Positions 38,014 to 49,140 of a DNA stretch of 64,000 nucleotides are shown here, piece by piece. The translations under genes and the position numbers were made by a program. The notes under the pieces were generated by a model. That model saw only the letters and a list, made by a program, of their open reading frames with translations, searched no databases and was not told the origin of the DNA. Origin of the DNA: Cyanoderma ruficeps. Taxonomy: Eukaryota > Chordata > Aves > Passeriformes > Timaliidae. The first letter of the stretch is position 1. Each line of letters begins with the position of its first letter. The stretch lies in the NCBI GenBank assembly GCA_008694505.1, contig VZDJ01004378.1, forward strand, positions 13,312,898 through 13,376,897, written 5' to 3'.

Positions 38014-40694
38014 TGATATTAAATGTTTAGTACAGAATAAACACCAAAACTTTGCCTTGGCAGAGAGACATGAAAGACAAAAATAACCTCCCAAAGCTAT
38101 GTTACTCCTCTAATTTTAACATAAAAAATATGGGATTAAATGGCTCCTGGAGAAGGCCATTCCTCTACTAACCATTGAAGACTGAATAACTTAGGGCTGC
38201 GACCTGATTTAAATGATTCTCCATAGTTCATCTATTCAAATTGAAACTTAAATTCCATGGAGCAAAAACATAGAAAGTAATGGTATTAAATGCTAATTAG
38301 ATGTTTATATAATAAAGATATGAATGAAGACTTTTAGAGAGCCTGTGAATAATCAGGTTGCAGGATAGCCTCTCATAATGACAAGGTGGACTGTGTTACA
38401 AATAAACTCCTTCCAAGCAGGTTAACCTCTATGTCCTATTGCAGATTTTCTTGCCTATTCCAGTGAAATGCTTGGCAATTTTGACTGTCACATTCCTGAC
38501 TGCCTGCTGCTGGGGCGGCTCTCTGCTCCAGCCTCACTCTGTTACTTGACTCTGACGTGAAAGGGCGGTCTGTAGGGAGAGCTGAGCTCCGTCTGCCTCC
38601 TCCCTCCTTCACAGAGCAAATTCTTCCCAGGAGTTGTGCCGACAGAATTCTTTGGTTTGTTTGTTTTGTCAAAGATTAAAACAAGAAACTCAGAAAAGTT
38701 GAAAGATTAGGTATCAATCTAAAGCTATTTTTTCCCCCACTCAAGTCCAAACAATAGACTTTCTCATTTGTTTTTATTTCTTTACCTTTCAAAAATTCAA
38801 TTTAATCCCATAACCTCATATGGAAATGAAAGTTCTAAATGCAATGTATTTTCTTCCTCAAAGTACTGATTGCTTTAGCTTGCATGTTGCACTTCGGGTT
38901 CATACCTTGGCATCATGGTCTGGTATCAATATTTTCAAAAATTCATTTGTAGCAACTCCAACTTTGTTTTCTTCCCTGCAGCTAATATTCTCTGCGTGAC
39001 CTTTGTGTGTCACCTAAGATCCAATCTTTTGGCTTTGAATTTTGGGATGACACCTTCTGTGATCTTTTTATTTTCATTTTCTTCAGTATACTAGACAGAG
39101 AGGTTCCCTTGTCCATCCTTATCTATCCTTAGTCACTCATCTTCCAGACAGAAAAGGTTATTAATCTTATCCAGGCTGGAAAGAAGGACGTGAGAGACTG
39201 TGAGTGTTATGTCAGTTCAAATATTGGTAGGTGCTCAGATAGAACTGTTATGTTTAGGCCATGGAAGTATGTAAAGGGCACTTTAGTAACAGAGTAAAGG
39301 AAGGGCATTTTCTCTTTTCTGTCCTTGTATGTTAAGCAGGGATCTTTTTTGAAAGGTAGATTCAGAACCAATATCATAAAGCTATTAAAAACCATAATTT
39401 TTGATTGCTGAAGTTCCTTCACTGAAATGTCAGGTTATGTTCATCAGAAGAATGACATAGGAATGAAATAAAATTGAGAATGTTTCCAAAGAATTTGCTG
39501 TAAGAGTCAGCTTTATCTAAGTGGGAAGGATGGTGCACACTGTTAATCTATCTTGTTAATATGATTCATGGTATTTTCCTCTTCTGGTTTATACCAATCC
39601 TGCACCTTTCAACCCAGTGGAAGTTATTCCATTTGAACAGGAATGTGATCTAACTCCAGCTTAATAAAGAAAGCACTTACTAATTTTCTTGGAGACTAAA
39701 AATATACTTTGAGAAGGTCCTCAAAACTCAGTTTGAAAATTTGGACAGGAGACTCTCCCAAGCAGTTTGCATTGTATGTAGTATAGAAGTTAGTTTCTGG
39801 ATATTACAGAGGATGTTCTCTACTGACTTTAAATTCTCAATTCAAGAAGTCACACTGCATCACAGAAGAGGGAGAGGCTTGTTTAGAATACACCTGGCAA
39901 AAAAAAAAAATCTATATTTTCTGCAGTTCCCCCCTTTCTTTTCTAAAGAATAATAAAAAAAGTAAAGATATTTCCAGAATTTTTTGCAGGAAAGCAGTAC
40001 ATAGATGCAGAAATATTGGCCACTCACTACCACTGCAGTAAACGTGCATGCTAATTTATATCAGATCCCCCTTCACAAGAAGCCTTAAGTTCAGGCCGTA
40101 GTTTGCCATGATTCTCTTCCCACACGCATTATTAATTTTTATTTTCTGGAAAACAGAAGGAAAAGACTGTGCACATAAAGGTCTTCCCCTGACACAAATC
40201 ATGTGCGTTTGGCTGGACCTGAGAACTAAGAAGCCTTCACAGGCTTCTCTCATCTTGGGTCTTGTAGGTGTGTGCCTCACAGGCCATAAGGTCAGCTGTT
40301 CCTGTTTGCTGCTCTTTGATTGAATTCAACTTTTATCACTGACACATTTATTGCTGAGTCAAACTGGTAAGTAAAATATAATTACCTTCACTCAGGTGCC
40401 TTGAAGGAACCCTCATTTGGAAAAGAAATACAGATGTTGCTTTCTTCCTGTTTTGTCCATGCTATATGGAAAGTGATTTCAGTTAATCCACCGTTTACAT
40501 GGAATGCTCATGTCTAGATGATGGTGTGTCACACACATAATATCTGTGTGAAATGATATCTTGATTTATGCAAAGACAAACCCACCATTTTATGGTTCTT
40601 TAAATCTGTGAGTATATTTCACTCCTATTTCTGGAGCCAAAATTTTACGTAGCGATATTGCTGTGGAGAATAAGGTCATGGAACAAAGCCAGAC
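38014..40694. other. Unique non-coding DNA
   Basis: No recognisable gene. A patch at 38500-38620 is GC-richer than its surroundings and has a minus-strand open frame of 78 codons without family character. An A-run lies at about 39900-39910. Confidence 0.5.
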
Positions 40695-40786
40695 TGAAGC
40701 TGTCCTTGCTCTTTGCAGGGCTTTTTGTCTAGATGTCCTTTAAAGGGTCCCTTCCAACTCAAATTATACTATGATTGTATGAATGT
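40695..40786 (+). mobile_element. CR1 LINE 3' terminus
   Basis: The last about 90 bases of a CR1: GAAGCTGTCCTTGCTCTTTG, then CAGGG, CTAGATGTCCTTTAAAGGGT, CCCTTCCAACTC, and an octamer-like tail ATACTATGATTGTATGAATG. In CR1 this is the non-coding 3' region recognised for reverse transcription. It is severely 5'-truncated, so no ORF2 remains. Confidence 0.88.
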
Positions 40787-42928
40787 ACAAATCAGCAAAA
40801 ATCAGTTTATCTTAGACTAGCAGAGAATGATTCCCATTGAGGACTCTGCTGTCTGGCAAAAACATAGAATGCTTTTAATTTTTTTTTTTTAATTATTTAC
40901 TGCTGATTTACAATAATTTTGCCATAGGACAAATTTCTGTGTTACTACCTGAAGTATGTAAAGAATGAGATTAGTGACTATGTGATGGGCAGCAACTATC
41001 AATTTCACTTGCATTGCCATGTATACCTGTGTCAAAGGTATGTAGCTGCTAAAAGTTCAAGGTCAAAGTGTCAACTGGTTACAAGTGGCATTTCTCAGAT
41101 GCTGATTTGGTGCCATAGGATTTCCTTAGGAACTTCACAATTTACATGAATCTGTGGTTCTAAACCTGGGCAAAAGTTCCACCCAAAAACTATCCCCACG
41201 TCCTCCTTTATGTGAACACTAGAAATTGTTAAGGTCAGTTTTGAGATCAGAGTGCCACACAGCTTCCCAGCCACAATTCACATTGAAGGAAGACAGGAAT
41301 GGGTCAGTAGCGTTAACTACAGGGACAAGAGTTCCCTTCATGTTAGCACAATGGATTTAAGTTTGACTACACTGACTTAGCTACAAGCATCAAATTGGGT
41401 TTTACAGAGCACCTAGACTAAGGCTAGACTTAGCACTGAAGGTGATTAGAGTCTACTGTACTGAGCTACCTCCATCCACAGGATGAATGAACAGCTCTCC
41501 GAAGTCCTGGTGCAGTTGTCAAATGTAGGTGTCCCTTTTGTTCCCTCTGTTTTGTTCCCTTTTGGTAGTACTTCCCTAAGAAGTAAGTAATGAGTTTTCT
41601 TGGATTGCCGTTTCTAAAATTCCATCCAGTAAAGTTAAGCAAATGGGTCTCTGTAAACAGATGACTAAACCAAAACACATTTTCTAAAGATAATTTAGAC
41701 TTGAAGTGTAACCAAGGAATAACGAGCAGAGATTTCTCTCCATACCCTCAACTGGAGACAGACAGGGAAAAAAACTTGTCATCAGAGACCTATCATTCAA
41801 TAAACCAGGAAAAGATCTGACTTCAGTCCTGAGAAATAGGGCATTACAAACGGAATTGTTCTGTACTGATGACTGCAGTGAGGACTGGCAGACACTGACA
41901 GCAGTAAATGCCAGGCATTCATAATATTCCTTGTGGGATGAAACTGACTGCTTAACGAAATTAGCAGGACTGTTCCAAAACTCCTTCCCAGAACTCAATA
42001 TCTGACCATACCCTGAATGCTGAGACCACACATGAACATGTTGCTCTGCTGTCTCAAAGTGACAAGACAAAATTACATTGGAATCATCACTCAACTAATA
42101 AATCTTACTGTCAGCTGGCTCTCCTTGTTGGTGGTTATTTTTGGGTTTTGTTTGTTTTGCTCCTAGCATGCCATCTTGGATAACTGCATTAAGATGACAC
42201 TATTATTTTTTGTATTTAAAAGTGTTTGGTCTCCCATGTGACTGTGAACAGTGGGCATATGTGGAGACTGGAGGAAGGAATGAAGTATATTGTTCTTGTC
42301 ACACTGTTCATTCAATATTTGCTCCCCGTATGCTGTGTGTGTATCCACTGGCTTGAAATATAGAAGGCAAGCTCTGTTTATGAAATGAGGAGCAGAAAAG
42401 AGAAACATTGTCAGGATCTTTGGCATTGTTTATTATCTCTGATAAACCACATTTGGTATTTCAGTGTTTGGCCTATGAGGGTTTGTCCATCCGGTAAATT
42501 CACCATAAGTGCAGCTGCATCTGGACAATATTGAAGAAACTGGTTTTAATATTAGAAATTTTCATGGAACTGGAATAGACTGTACTGGTGCAAATCACAG
42601 CTCAGAGCAGCTTTGTCTAACTCTGCTAGAGGCTGGCAGTGATGCAAGTGTTCTGGTGGAGAGCAAGCAAAGGCTGAAGTCACAGGAAACCCACGAGGCA
42701 GTTCAAGTCCTTGCCTGAGACACTTCAAATGACAAGTGTTTTGCAAAGACTGGTCCAGTAGACAGAAAAGACAGCTACGCAACAGTAACATGTGATGTTC
42801 TTTTTCTTGATCTATTTTTCATATAAATTTTTCATAAAACAGAAAAAGAACCTTCAGATTAACACATTTGTGAGATGTGCTTGTTTCAAGTGTACCTTTC
42901 TTGAGAGAATTCCCCATACTGCCTCCTT
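40787..42928. other. Unique non-coding DNA
   Basis: No recognisable exon or repeat. The frames at 41684-42094 (minus, 136 codons) and 42509-42718 (plus, 69 codons) have mixed composition but no domain I can name, and no convincing splice context was identified. Confidence 0.5.
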
Positions 42929-42958
42929 AAAAAGAAAAAAAAAACAAACCAAAAAACA
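42929..42958. repeat. A-rich low-complexity tract
   Basis: Runs of A broken by single G or C residues (AAAAAGAAAAAAAAAAC, then AAACCAAAAAAC). Confidence 0.8.
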
Positions 42959-43078
42959 CTTGAGAAGAAAGGGAAACATCTCTGTGTGTCTCAGAGTAAA
43001 CATTCCCTGCTGGGCTCCTGGCAGGCACTGAGCCCACCCCTTCAGAAAGAAATCAGATCCTGAAGCAAACTAGGTAAA

Positions 43079-43127
43079 GGAAAAAAAACCCAACAAAAAA
43101 CAACTAAAAAACCCAACCTAAAAAAGC
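43079..43127. repeat. A/C-rich low-complexity tract
   Basis: A runs separated by CCC, CAAC and CCAACC, of the same class as the tracts at 803, 10611 and 19266. Confidence 0.8.
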
Positions 43128-46100
43128 AGCTGTTAAAATATTTGGGCTTTTTTCCTCAACCTAGTGCTAAGCATGTCATCATTTCAGTTGTTTGGCTCAT
43201 GCTAGAAGCCTCAGACCCTCTGCGAGGGAATGCTAAAGAGAATAAAATGGAGCATTCTCATCTTGTTCTTCTCACCACCATCCTCTTCATCTCCTCCTTC
43301 TTGGAGGACAGTCATAAGATTTATTGCATAATTTTTTGGTGGCTGTTAACCAAGTGTGCAGTTACAGCTTGGTTTAATTAAGAAATCAGAGTGATTCTTT
43401 TATGTAGGTCACATCAGTTTTTGATTCTGAGTCTCATAAAGTTCTAACCTTTCTGAAAAATCAGCAGTGTATCCATGGATTTAAAAAAATCACTTAAACA
43501 CTTCTGAGTGTTCTTTATGCCTGCAAATGCCATTGCTCTTCTACTAGATAAATTGTCAGAAAAACCTTTGTTTGAATATGGCCTTTAGTAAAATCTATCA
43601 TTTTGCAGAAGTGTTTTCAAATGGGATTCATAAATACAGTCTGAGCTCCCAATTGTTTGAAGCACGGCCATGCCAGAAAAGGAGCAGTGGGTGATTTGAT
43701 GTTCCTTTCTTTGCCTCTCATCATTATTCATATTGATAGGAATTACTTGAAAATCAGGTATTCACAGCCCATCAGAGAACAAGGTTATGCTGGCTCAGAG
43801 TTGTGAATTTTTATAAAATTATCTGAAATACTTACTTCACTAAAAGGGAGGAGCCTGATGTCTATAATGCTTTTCAATCTATTTCTTCTTCTTGGTAGTT
43901 GGGCAGCATTCAAGTCTGTGGATATTGGCTACTGCTCTCAGAATGCCACATCTCTGTGACCACAGCACAGCTGCTCAGCACCTCACTCTCTTGTAACATT
44001 AGACTGTCAACCTCCAGGCTTACTCCAGGTCCAGCCACCCTTTCTCTCCCTTCCTCTAAAGGAGGATATTTTAAATCATTTTGTATTATTTTAGAAAGCT
44101 TCCTGATCTTTGTCTGAGTCAGTATCAACAGAGTTAATGCAAGATTTGTCTAATATTTCTCAAAATACATTTTTAGATATTAAATGAAAAGACCAGTTAT
44201 TCCTCAGTAGTACAGCATTTCATCCCTGAACAAGGTTTTCATGTCCTTGAAGACAGAAATCCTTCAATAAATTTTTTTTTAACTGTTGAGAAGGTTATAT
44301 CACCCTCAATATCTTTATTTCTCAAGTAAAATAAGGAATATGCAATGAGCAGGGTACAATGTCTTCATTGCTCAAGGATAGGAGTTCTGTCTGGCAAAGT
44401 GCAATGCTAAAGTGTGCAGGAACAATATTTTTCCCAGTATTGGCCCAAAGCTCAGAGATTAACTACTGCAGGGACTTAGGATCATCACAGTTTGCATTAC
44501 CTTCTAGTGTGCAAAACCAAAATCCTTGGGTTCCCTAAATTATAAAAGCACAGCAACACTAAATGCTTTATATTAAAACAAAACAATAAAAATTCCAATA
44601 AGGCCAGACACAAGCATATAAAAACTCTACTGAAACAAAGCCTTTGCTGTGGTCTGCTTTTCTTTTGAGATTGGTGAGAGGACAAATAATGTGGCAAAAA
44701 ATGGCAGCCACACGAATTACTTCTAATAAAAAAATAAAATTGGCCAGTCATCTGTCCCCTAAGGTGAGTGCCATGTGTGTCATGCCTACTCTTAAACATC
44801 TCCGCTGTCCTGTCTCTAGTTCCTACTGACTTTTGGAGAGTGTCCTGTTCTGTGTGATCCCCCCAAACCATGCCTGGGATAATGCCCAAAGGTTGGGAAT
44901 ATGCAAGGAAGCATATCAACACTTATACAGTGGGTAGTCATAGGCCAATGCCACACTTCTACATAATTTTCTTGTGTAGATGTAGTGTAGCGTAAGAGCC
45001 AGTGTAGTCTATTAGAAAATAAGAGGCAGCAGAAATGAGAAAAAGGGAAGACTCAGATGAAAAGAGCAAGTTCAGCAGAGTTTACAGCATATTACTGAGG
45101 CAGAAATTCAAATCTAGGCGTTTAATATCACACTGCAGGCAAAACAGCATTATCTGCGTTATCTGGAGGTGGGATGCCAACATAATGAAGCACTGTTTAT
45201 TAAATCTTTTTGAAGGAGAGCTGGAAGGAATGCTATCCCTCTACATCTGTCCAGGGAAATGCTCCAAAAAAAGTTATAGGCTGCATGAGGAATCCTACTT
45301 TTCTCCCTAGCACAGTGCAGAATTATACTTTTCTTCACCCTACATACTCTATTCACTCCTCACTGTCTACACAGCCTTCCCATGTGCATCTGCTTTTTAA
45401 GATTGGCCATAGCAGTAAATGCCTGTGAGATCAGGATTGCAGAAAGCAGCAGTTCCTAAGACCAGGAGTGTAGCAAGCAGTGGTTCTTATTTCAAAAGCA
45501 GGCTTCTCAAAACCGTTGAAGTTGGCCTTTTATTGGGTACAGGATTTGCAATGATACCTTCCATTATTTTCTTGGAATCAACCAGAACTGAATTATGGGA
45601 AACCAGCACCACAAAACTGAAAAGTGTCAGTGAATCACTAGGAAATATTCATAAAGCACCATTATCTCCTGAGTTTCAGCAAAAATCATGCCCTAACACA
45701 GCCGTTAGAGTGGTCTGGATAGCGAGAATGATCTTCTATAATGATCTTTCTTCCTTCTGTAATGTTTGCATGCCAGTGTAGCATTTTTTCTAAACGTGAA
45801 TTTACTGAGCAAGATAAGGAGGCACAAATGTTTTTTGTTGCTGTAAATGCAGGATGGGTATAGGTACCTTCTAGTCACAAGGCAATGTTGATTTAAAGCA
45901 GCTGTGCAGTTCCGTCCCTCTCACTTGAAGATCTGGTTTGTCCCTGCTCCTCAGGCTGCAGCTGCATTTTGCAGAGGCAGCCACAAAGCTTTTCATCAGT
46001 TCTAAACAACTCTTTGCTATCTTTGGTTCTTTAACTGAACTTCTGTGTGAGTTGGGTCCATGTGATTCCATTATTTTGTATTGCAACATGAAAATTTGTC

Positions 46101-46431
46101 CTTACAGGTGACAACAATAAAATAACCTCCCCACTGTTTCTTTTGTGTCAGAAAATCTAAACGACAGTTTTGACTGGGACTTTTTTATACAATTTGTTAA
46201 TGTCTGGTTGTAAACCAATTGGTTCATAATTTTGTTCTAGAATGTTTCCTTCCCTTCCCCCTCATTTTTGCTGAAGTAATCTGTATTTTCCAGCGGCAAT
46301 AGGGAAACTGTGGCCTGAAGCAATCCCATAAACACTTGCAAAAAGCATAATTTTTCACAGTCATATATTCATAAGGCAAAAACTGGGTAGCTTCATGCAG
46401 CAATAGCAAAGGGCTGCAGACAGGCTGTCTG
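43128..46431. other. Unique non-coding DNA
   Basis: No gene or repeat recognised. Frames of 120 codons (45419-45781, plus) and 141 codons (44497-44922, minus) look like chance frames: mixed composition and no domain. Confidence 0.5.
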
Positions 46432-46660
46432 GTGGATTGTGCACTAGGCTGGGATCCAGGAATGCTTGAATCCTGCTGCTGGCGCTTCCACCAGCTTGCT
46501 GTGTGGTCTTGGGCCTGAGCAAGCCGCAGCTCTGTCTCGCAAGTTGCCCATGTGTAAAAGGAGGATAATAATATTTGCCTGTTTCACAGGAGTCAACACC
46601 CCTGTGTTAATGTTTTTGCAGAACTCTGAAAAGCTAAAGAGCTGCCAAAGTGTTAAAGCC
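46432..46660 (+). mobile_element. Ancient MIR-like tRNA-derived SINE
   Basis: The segment follows MIR from end to end. CTAGGCTGGGATCCAGGAAT is followed by GCTTGAATCCTGCTGCTGG, which contains a B-box-like GCTTGAATCCT. The core then reads AGCTTGCTGTGTGGTCTTGG with GC after it. Next come TCTCGCAAGTTGCCCATGTG and TAAAAGGAGGATAATAATAT, the well-known MIR motif resembling TGTAAAATGGGGATAATA, and TGCCTGTTTCACAGG, with GTTAATGTTTTTGCAGA and a degraded AAAGCGCTTTGA-like end. A MIR transcript would have been made by RNA polymerase III and mobilised by L2/L3-type LINE machinery; this copy is far too decayed to be active. It falls on both frames of a short overlapping plus/minus open frame near 46444-46693, which should not be called a gene. 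Confidence 0.8.
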
Positions 46661-48768
46661 TCTACCAAGCAAGGCATTTGTTTATGCATTTAGAATAAAA
46701 CTTGCTTTAGTGAGCAAAAACATTTCAACCATTTGGAGAGCTTTACACTGTTGTATATTCAGTGATGTTTTCAATTTATATGAGTCAAATTAGAAAAATT
46801 TTTAAAAGAGGACCAAAGCAGTGGTTTTTGACTTTCTGTGCACTTCAGTGGACTTGGTTATCCCTCTGTCATATGCTCTGTACTTGATACTGTACACTAG
46901 CCAACTGCTAGATTCCCAGACCCACTACTGCATTTAGACAAGTGCCATCTATTGAACTCACATGGTCTTTGCTCATCTGACATCTCTATGCAGTAAATCT
47001 CTTCAGTAAAGCTAAACTAGCTGACATTACAAGATATGCAAAATAAAATCAGGATAATCTAGGATAAAATTTCTGCAGTCAAGGGCAGTATTAATTCTAT
47101 CCTCTTGAGCTATCAAAGCACTAAGCCTTTCAGAGTGTTTGCTCTAATGCTGGGAGTCCTGCATTTAACCTGACACAGACATGAAGATGCACTTTGAGAG
47201 AAATTCTTTGCGCAAGTTCTGTAAAACACATGGTGTGGAGTTCTGGGAGAAGATAAGAGATAATTTTAATTTTTTAAATAGAAAATCCTCCTCCCCTCTT
47301 CTCCATGGTACAGCTTTGTGAATGGACAAAGCTATATGTGAACTGAGGTTGAATTTCAAGAGCCATTTTGGTCAACATGACGAATGTTTCAAAAACTGTG
47401 AGGCATTCTGTTTTAATGTTTCTGTTATGCCATTTTTAATCAACTTCTGTGATTCAAACACCAGAAAGCAGTAATTAGTGTTAAGAAGTTAATGCCCAAC
47501 ATCTTTCATATGAAAGCAGCATCTGCATCTGTGAGTCTTTTCTCTGCTTCAATCCAATGAAACCTTCACCCTTAGGACTTTTCTCTAGTGCAAATAACCT
47601 TAGTAATGCAAAAGAAAAATAATTTTATCTTAATTCAGATTAAGCTTGGCCAGCCTGTCAGCTCAGCTGTCTTACAGGACAGTCTGGTGAATACATTGCA
47701 CTGACTCTGGCATGCATTGGCAGCAAACATTGGGAACAAGAAGAGATGAATGGTTGAAGAATAAGGGAAAGAAAAATATTGCCTTTTTTAAGGATCAGTA
47801 AGTATGTACTTTAATTCATTTAGATACCTAGAGTCTTAATAGGCCTATGACCAGCTATATAGGATTTTCCAAGTTGCAGACTGAGTAGCAAGCAGGTCAT
47901 AACTCCCTTCAGTTTGAATAAAGGTGCAGCTACATGTGTTGAGATCAGCCAGTTGAGCCAGCCCCTCTTCTGGCTGCACACATACTGAGTCCAATGTGAG
48001 GGAGGGGCAGAATCCCACTGCCCTGGCTAAGAAAGGATGAAAGTTTCATATATTTTTCACAGACACAGATAAGTTAGCTCTGATTCAGCATTTCCTGAAG
48101 TCATACCCTGAGAAACACCTCAGTGGGGAAGAGCAAAAAAGTCCTTAATTTGAACAAATCCCAAAGGGAGGCCTAAGGTTTAGAAGACTAAAAAATCACT
48201 AGTGTTTTTATATGAGGATTTAAAGCTCTGTTGACAACTAAGATTCTTGGTTAGGAGCTGCATTCAGGCTGAAGAGGCGAGCTACAGAGGGCAAAAGAAA
48301 GTTTGAAACCTAATCTAAATGCTAATTGAAACTGGCTTGTTTGTTTCCTTTTCGGACACCTGTCTCTTTAGATGCTTTGCTTTCTCTTTAACATATTTCA
48401 TCCTAGCCAATATATACTTTTGTCTTTATGGTAGTTGAGTTTGGAATGGTTTCAATGGGGCTGCATAATGTTGAGGTTTCCCATTTCTTGGAAAGAGCGA
48501 GTCCCTAAACTTCACTGTGCTTTACAGTGCTTTTCTCCCTATTCCTACTCTATTTTGTTGTGAAACAGTGCAATACAGCAGCAGCCTGTGCAGCAGCACC
48601 AGCCAAGAGTGTTGTCTTGGCTTGCAATGATGTGCCATATAATATGTCTGAACCCCAAAGATTCCTGCAAATTGCTCTTGCAGCTCTTTCACTGCCATGT
48701 CGATGGGCACGGGAGCTGCTTTTCCCAAAGCTCTGGTACACAATGGTTTATATCACATCACTTGCCTT
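46661..48768. other. Unique non-coding DNA
   Basis: No gene or repeat family recognised. Overlapping frames at 48522-48871 on both strands, rich in Ala and Cys, come from a CAG/GCA-rich patch at 48575-48605 and look like chance. Confidence 0.5.
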
Positions 48769-48822
48769 AGAATCACAGAATCTTTTAGGTTGGCAAAGAC
48801 ACTTAAGGTTATCCAATCTATG
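48769..48822 (-). mobile_element. Short CR1 LINE 3'-end fragment
   Basis: AGAATCACAGAATCTTTTAG, then GTTGGCAAAGACACTTAAGG and TTATCCAATCTATGG are a reversed CR1 3' end (compare AGAATCACAGAATCATTAGG and GTTGGAAAAGACCTTTAAGA). Only about 55 bases are recognisable before similarity fades. Confidence 0.7.
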
Positions 48823-49012
48823 GACTTCAGGGAGACATTTTGCAATTACCATATTTGAGTATTATCTATAGGAAGGGAGTTAGAACACATAACTTCTGTT
48901 ATCTGACATTTAATAATACTGCTTACACATACAATACAATATTTTGTATAATTATATATGAATGTATATAATTTACCAGTAACTCATATAAGACATGTTG
49001 GAGTATTTGAAT

Positions 49013-49140
49013 AATAGAATCATGTATTGGAAGGGACATTAAAGATCATTTACTTCCAATGCTCCTGCCATGAGCAAGGACAATTTCCACTAGACCAGGT
49101 TGCTTAAAGGCCCATCCAACCTTGAAAACTTCCAAGTGCC
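49013..49140 (-). mobile_element. CR1 LINE 3'-end fragment
   Basis: ATAGAATCATGTATTGGAAG then GGACATTAAAGATCATTTAC, CTCCTGCCATGAGCAAGGAC, CACTAGACCAGGTTGCTTAA and GGCCCATCCAACCTTGAAAA follow the reversed CR1 3' end in order. It lies about 190 bases from the previous fragment in the same orientation but restarts the 3' end, so it is a separate insertion. Confidence 0.88.

Noticed and set aside
42509..42718. 69-codon frame of mixed, protein-like composition
   Set aside because: It looked exon-like at first reading, but no domain is recognisable and overlapping antisense frames are equally open.
44497..44922. 141-codon open frame on the minus strand
   Set aside because: No domain recognised, with a smaller frame overlapping on the other strand; treated as chance.
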